This document shows, in pieces, positions 62,499 to 64,000 of a stretch of DNA of 64,000 nt. A program made the translations under genes and the position numbers. Where the stretch lies: the NCBI RefSeq assembly GCF_015594845.1, contig NZ_JADNRK010000005.1:1-64000 (forward strand). Direction: 5' to 3'. This DNA is from Alkalibacter mobilis (GTDB lineage: Bacteria > Bacillota > Clostridia > Eubacteriales > Alkalibacteraceae). Within the stretch, counting starts at the first letter, position 1; every line of letters begins with the position of its first letter. Under the pieces are notes generated by a model. It saw nothing but the letters and a program-made list of their open reading frames with translations, was not told the DNA's origin and made no database searches.

Positions 62499-64000
62499 TC
62501 AGTTCATCTTCTTAAGTTCTTCCAATACGTCCGCCAATGCTTTTTTTCTCTTGATGTTCCATTGAATTTTGGCATCTTTATTTACTATTGTCTTGAATAC
62601 ATTTTCATGTCTTCCTCTTTCGAATTCGACAGGAGGTTCTTCTCCTTTGATCAGATTTCCTGAAAGTACGCTGATCTCAGAATCTTCTCTGTCAAATTTC
62701 ACATCTTTAATCTTTTTATTGTCATACCCCCATGTTACAGTGTATGTTCCGTCCATGTTGTCGGATACTCCTTCGACCACCGGTATTACTCTGTTTTTCC
62801 ATAACAGGAAGAAGAAAAACGGCAGTAGAAGCAACAGTAACAACCACCACATATCAAAACCTTCATCCACCGGTGCTTCCGGAAGGGGTTCCTCGTCAAC
62901 TTCATCGATTTCCACTTGGCTTTCTTCCTGATCTACAGGAGCCTGAGCCAAGTCTTCCTCCTCGACTTCTACCAATTGTCCTTCAGTCTCCGGAGCCGGT
63001 TCAGGTTCTGCTTCTGTTGTTGCTACAGGAGCTGCAGGGGTTGTGGGCGTTTCCACTTCTTCCTCTTCGGCTTCCGTTTCAGGCCCATCCACCGGAATCT
63101 GAGTATAAGTCACAGTTACTTCAGTGTTTTCTGTAATATTGAACGGCAACTCCAAATCCAAATCGAATGTATACCCCTCAACTTCTTCGATCCCCAGATT
63201 CTCCTGATTTACTTCATCGCCGTAATTATAGGTCATAGTTCTAATTGTGGTCGTTTCACCAACTATTTCCGTGATGGTTGCGATCACTGTCTGTATTTGG
63301 TATTGAGCGGTTACAGTCGTATCTTCAACTATTTGAGTAAAGTCCGTATCCCAACCTGTAAATGCGAATCCTTCTCTATCGGGATCGTCAGGTGCTGTGG
63401 CGCCTTCGTTATAATCTACTGTTTGAGTGTCAATTACCGATCCATCATAATCTACGAAGGCTACCGTAAATGAATCGACTATCCACATTGCGTATACCGT
63501 TACATCTCCCGTACTTCCAGTCGGTATCCCTTCCACCGGGCTTCCATCTTCAGCCCCATCGTACCAGCCGTCAAATGCGTATCCTGTTTTTGTGGGCTCT
63601 CCAAATATTATGTCATCTGATTCAATGGTGTATGCTGTCGGCGCTCCCGTGTAGTTTGTTCCTCCGTCAAGAACGTAGGTTATGTCGTATTCTGTGGGCG
63701 TCCACTGAGCCGTGGCTGTCATGTCGTTTGCAGGCATTGTACCGCTTAAGTCAATGTCCCATCCACTGAAATCGTACCCTTCTCTCGTTGGATCTTCAGG
63801 CGCTGAAATCGTATCTCCATATTCCAGATTCAACGGATCTATTTCGCTTCCACCATTAGTAACAAATGATATATTGTAGTCGTTTCTTGTGTAGTATATT
63901 TCAACTGCTGTAGAACCGTCTGCCGATATTTCTTCCTGTGTTACATCCCCTGCCGTAAAACCCGGGTAAACATTGGCCGATGCTACAGTCTGGTCTCCAG
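62499..64000 (-). CDS. Surface protein with Listeria-Bacteroides-type repeats, partial
   Basis: The frame is open to the window edge, so the N-terminus is missing; about 500 residues are visible. They hold repeated beta-grasp units of the List-Bact/InlB B-repeat kind (for example EGYDFSGWDIDLS, GYAFDGWYDG, GFAFTGWDTDF), then a Pro/Glu/Thr-rich spacer, one membrane helix (MWWLLLLLLLPFFFFLLW) and a basic cytoplasmic tail of about 100 residues. It would display an adhesive or filamentous ectodomain. The C-terminal anchor is a membrane helix with a sizeable inside domain, not an LPXTG motif. Likely surface or cell-cell role is inference. Confidence 0.8.
   Translation of the reverse strand, partial: GDQTVASANVYPGFTAGDVTQEEISADGSTAVEIYYTRNDYNISFVTNGGSEIDPLNLEYGDTISAPEDPTREGYDFSGWDIDLSGTMPANDMTATAQWTPTEYDITYVLDGGTNYTGAPTAYTIESDDIIFGEPTKTGYAFDGWYDGAEDGSPVEGIPTGSTGDVTVYAMWIVDSFTVAFVDYDGSVIDTQTVDYNEGATAPDDPDREGFAFTGWDTDFTQIVEDTTVTAQYQIQTVIATITEIVGETTTIRTMTYNYGDEVNQENLGIEEVEGYTFDLDLELPFNITENTEVTVTYTQIPVDGPETEAEEEEVETPTTPAAPVATTEAEPEPAPETEGQLVEVEEEDLAQAPVDQEESQVEIDEVDEEPLPEAPVDEGFDMWWLLLLLLLPFFFFLLWKNRVIPVVEGVSDNMDGTYTVTWGYDNKKIKDVKFDREDSEISVLSGNLIKGEEPPVEFERGRHENVFKTIVNKDAKIQWNIKRKKALADVLEELKKMN

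Noticed and set aside
62732-63473. Plus-strand open frames opposite the repeat protein (up to 185 codons)
   Set aside because: Low-complexity shadows of the Pro/Glu-rich and repeat coding region.
1-64000. CRISPR arrays, transposases, integrases, tRNA and rRNA genes
   Set aside because: I looked for regularly spaced repeats, mobile-element proteins and RNA-gene signatures and saw none.

Overview
The window looks like the chromosome of an anaerobic, motile, low-GC, single-membrane bacterium of the class Clostridia. The evidence is AT-rich sequence with strong GGAGG-type ribosome sites, a complete flagellar system with no L-ring or P-ring genes (flgH, flgI), FliY/CheC/CheD/FliW/CsrA-type Firmicutes chemotaxis and flagellin control, a flavodiiron protein, and a thioredoxin reductase that appears to lack an NADPH site. 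I cannot name the genus. No rRNA, tRNA, insertion sequence, prophage or CRISPR array was seen.

Bases 1-38,300 are one nearly unbroken motility block on the minus strand, in at least four transcription units. In transcription order these are: (a) cheW2-cheD-cheB-cheR-cheA-cheC-cheY-cheW-fliM-fliY, from a sigma-28 promoter at 38.27 kb to a terminator at 29.86 kb; (b) flgM-flgN-flgK-flgL-fliW-csrA, ending at a terminator at 25.94 kb; (c) flaG-fliD-fliS-fliT, from a sigma-28 promoter at 25.86 kb to a long hairpin terminator at 23.1 kb; (d) the early fla operon flgB-flgC-fliE-F-G-H-I-J-K-flgD-(TIGR02530)-flgE-swrD-motA-motB-fliL-O-P-Q-R-flhB-A-F-G-(PilZ)-fliA-(SwrB-like)-(small membrane protein)-flgF-flgG, ending at a terminator at base 29-60. 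Many genes overlap by ATGA or TTGA and are probably translationally coupled. No flagellin gene is present in the window.

From 38.3 to 50.9 kb are metabolic and stress genes: a divergent HD-GYP gene; a three-gene oxidoreductase unit resembling anaerobic glycerol-3-phosphate dehydrogenase, with an attenuator-like leader; an ArsR repressor with a palindromic operator; corA and DUF190; dnaJ-clpB; a CNNM/CorC-type membrane protein; and trxA-trxB behind a CsoR-like operator. From 51.1 to 64 kb are a UbiA-family prenyltransferase, flavodiiron protein fprA, a PAS-GGDEF-EAL protein, an HD hydrolase, a MATE transporter, a FapA/DUF342 protein, a chemoreceptor with its own sigma-28 promoter, and a partial repeat-containing surface protein that runs off the end.

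Cyclic di-GMP links several parts: a PilZ receptor inside the fla operon, a GGDEF-EAL enzyme, an HD-GYP phosphodiesterase divergent from the che operon, and a class-I c-di-GMP riboswitch with a terminator ahead of the FapA gene. The most notable new items are that riboswitch, an overlooked 70-residue membrane protein that appears to start at ATT, the atypical thioredoxin reductase with its CsoR/CstR-like operator, and the odd open frame in the flaG leader.
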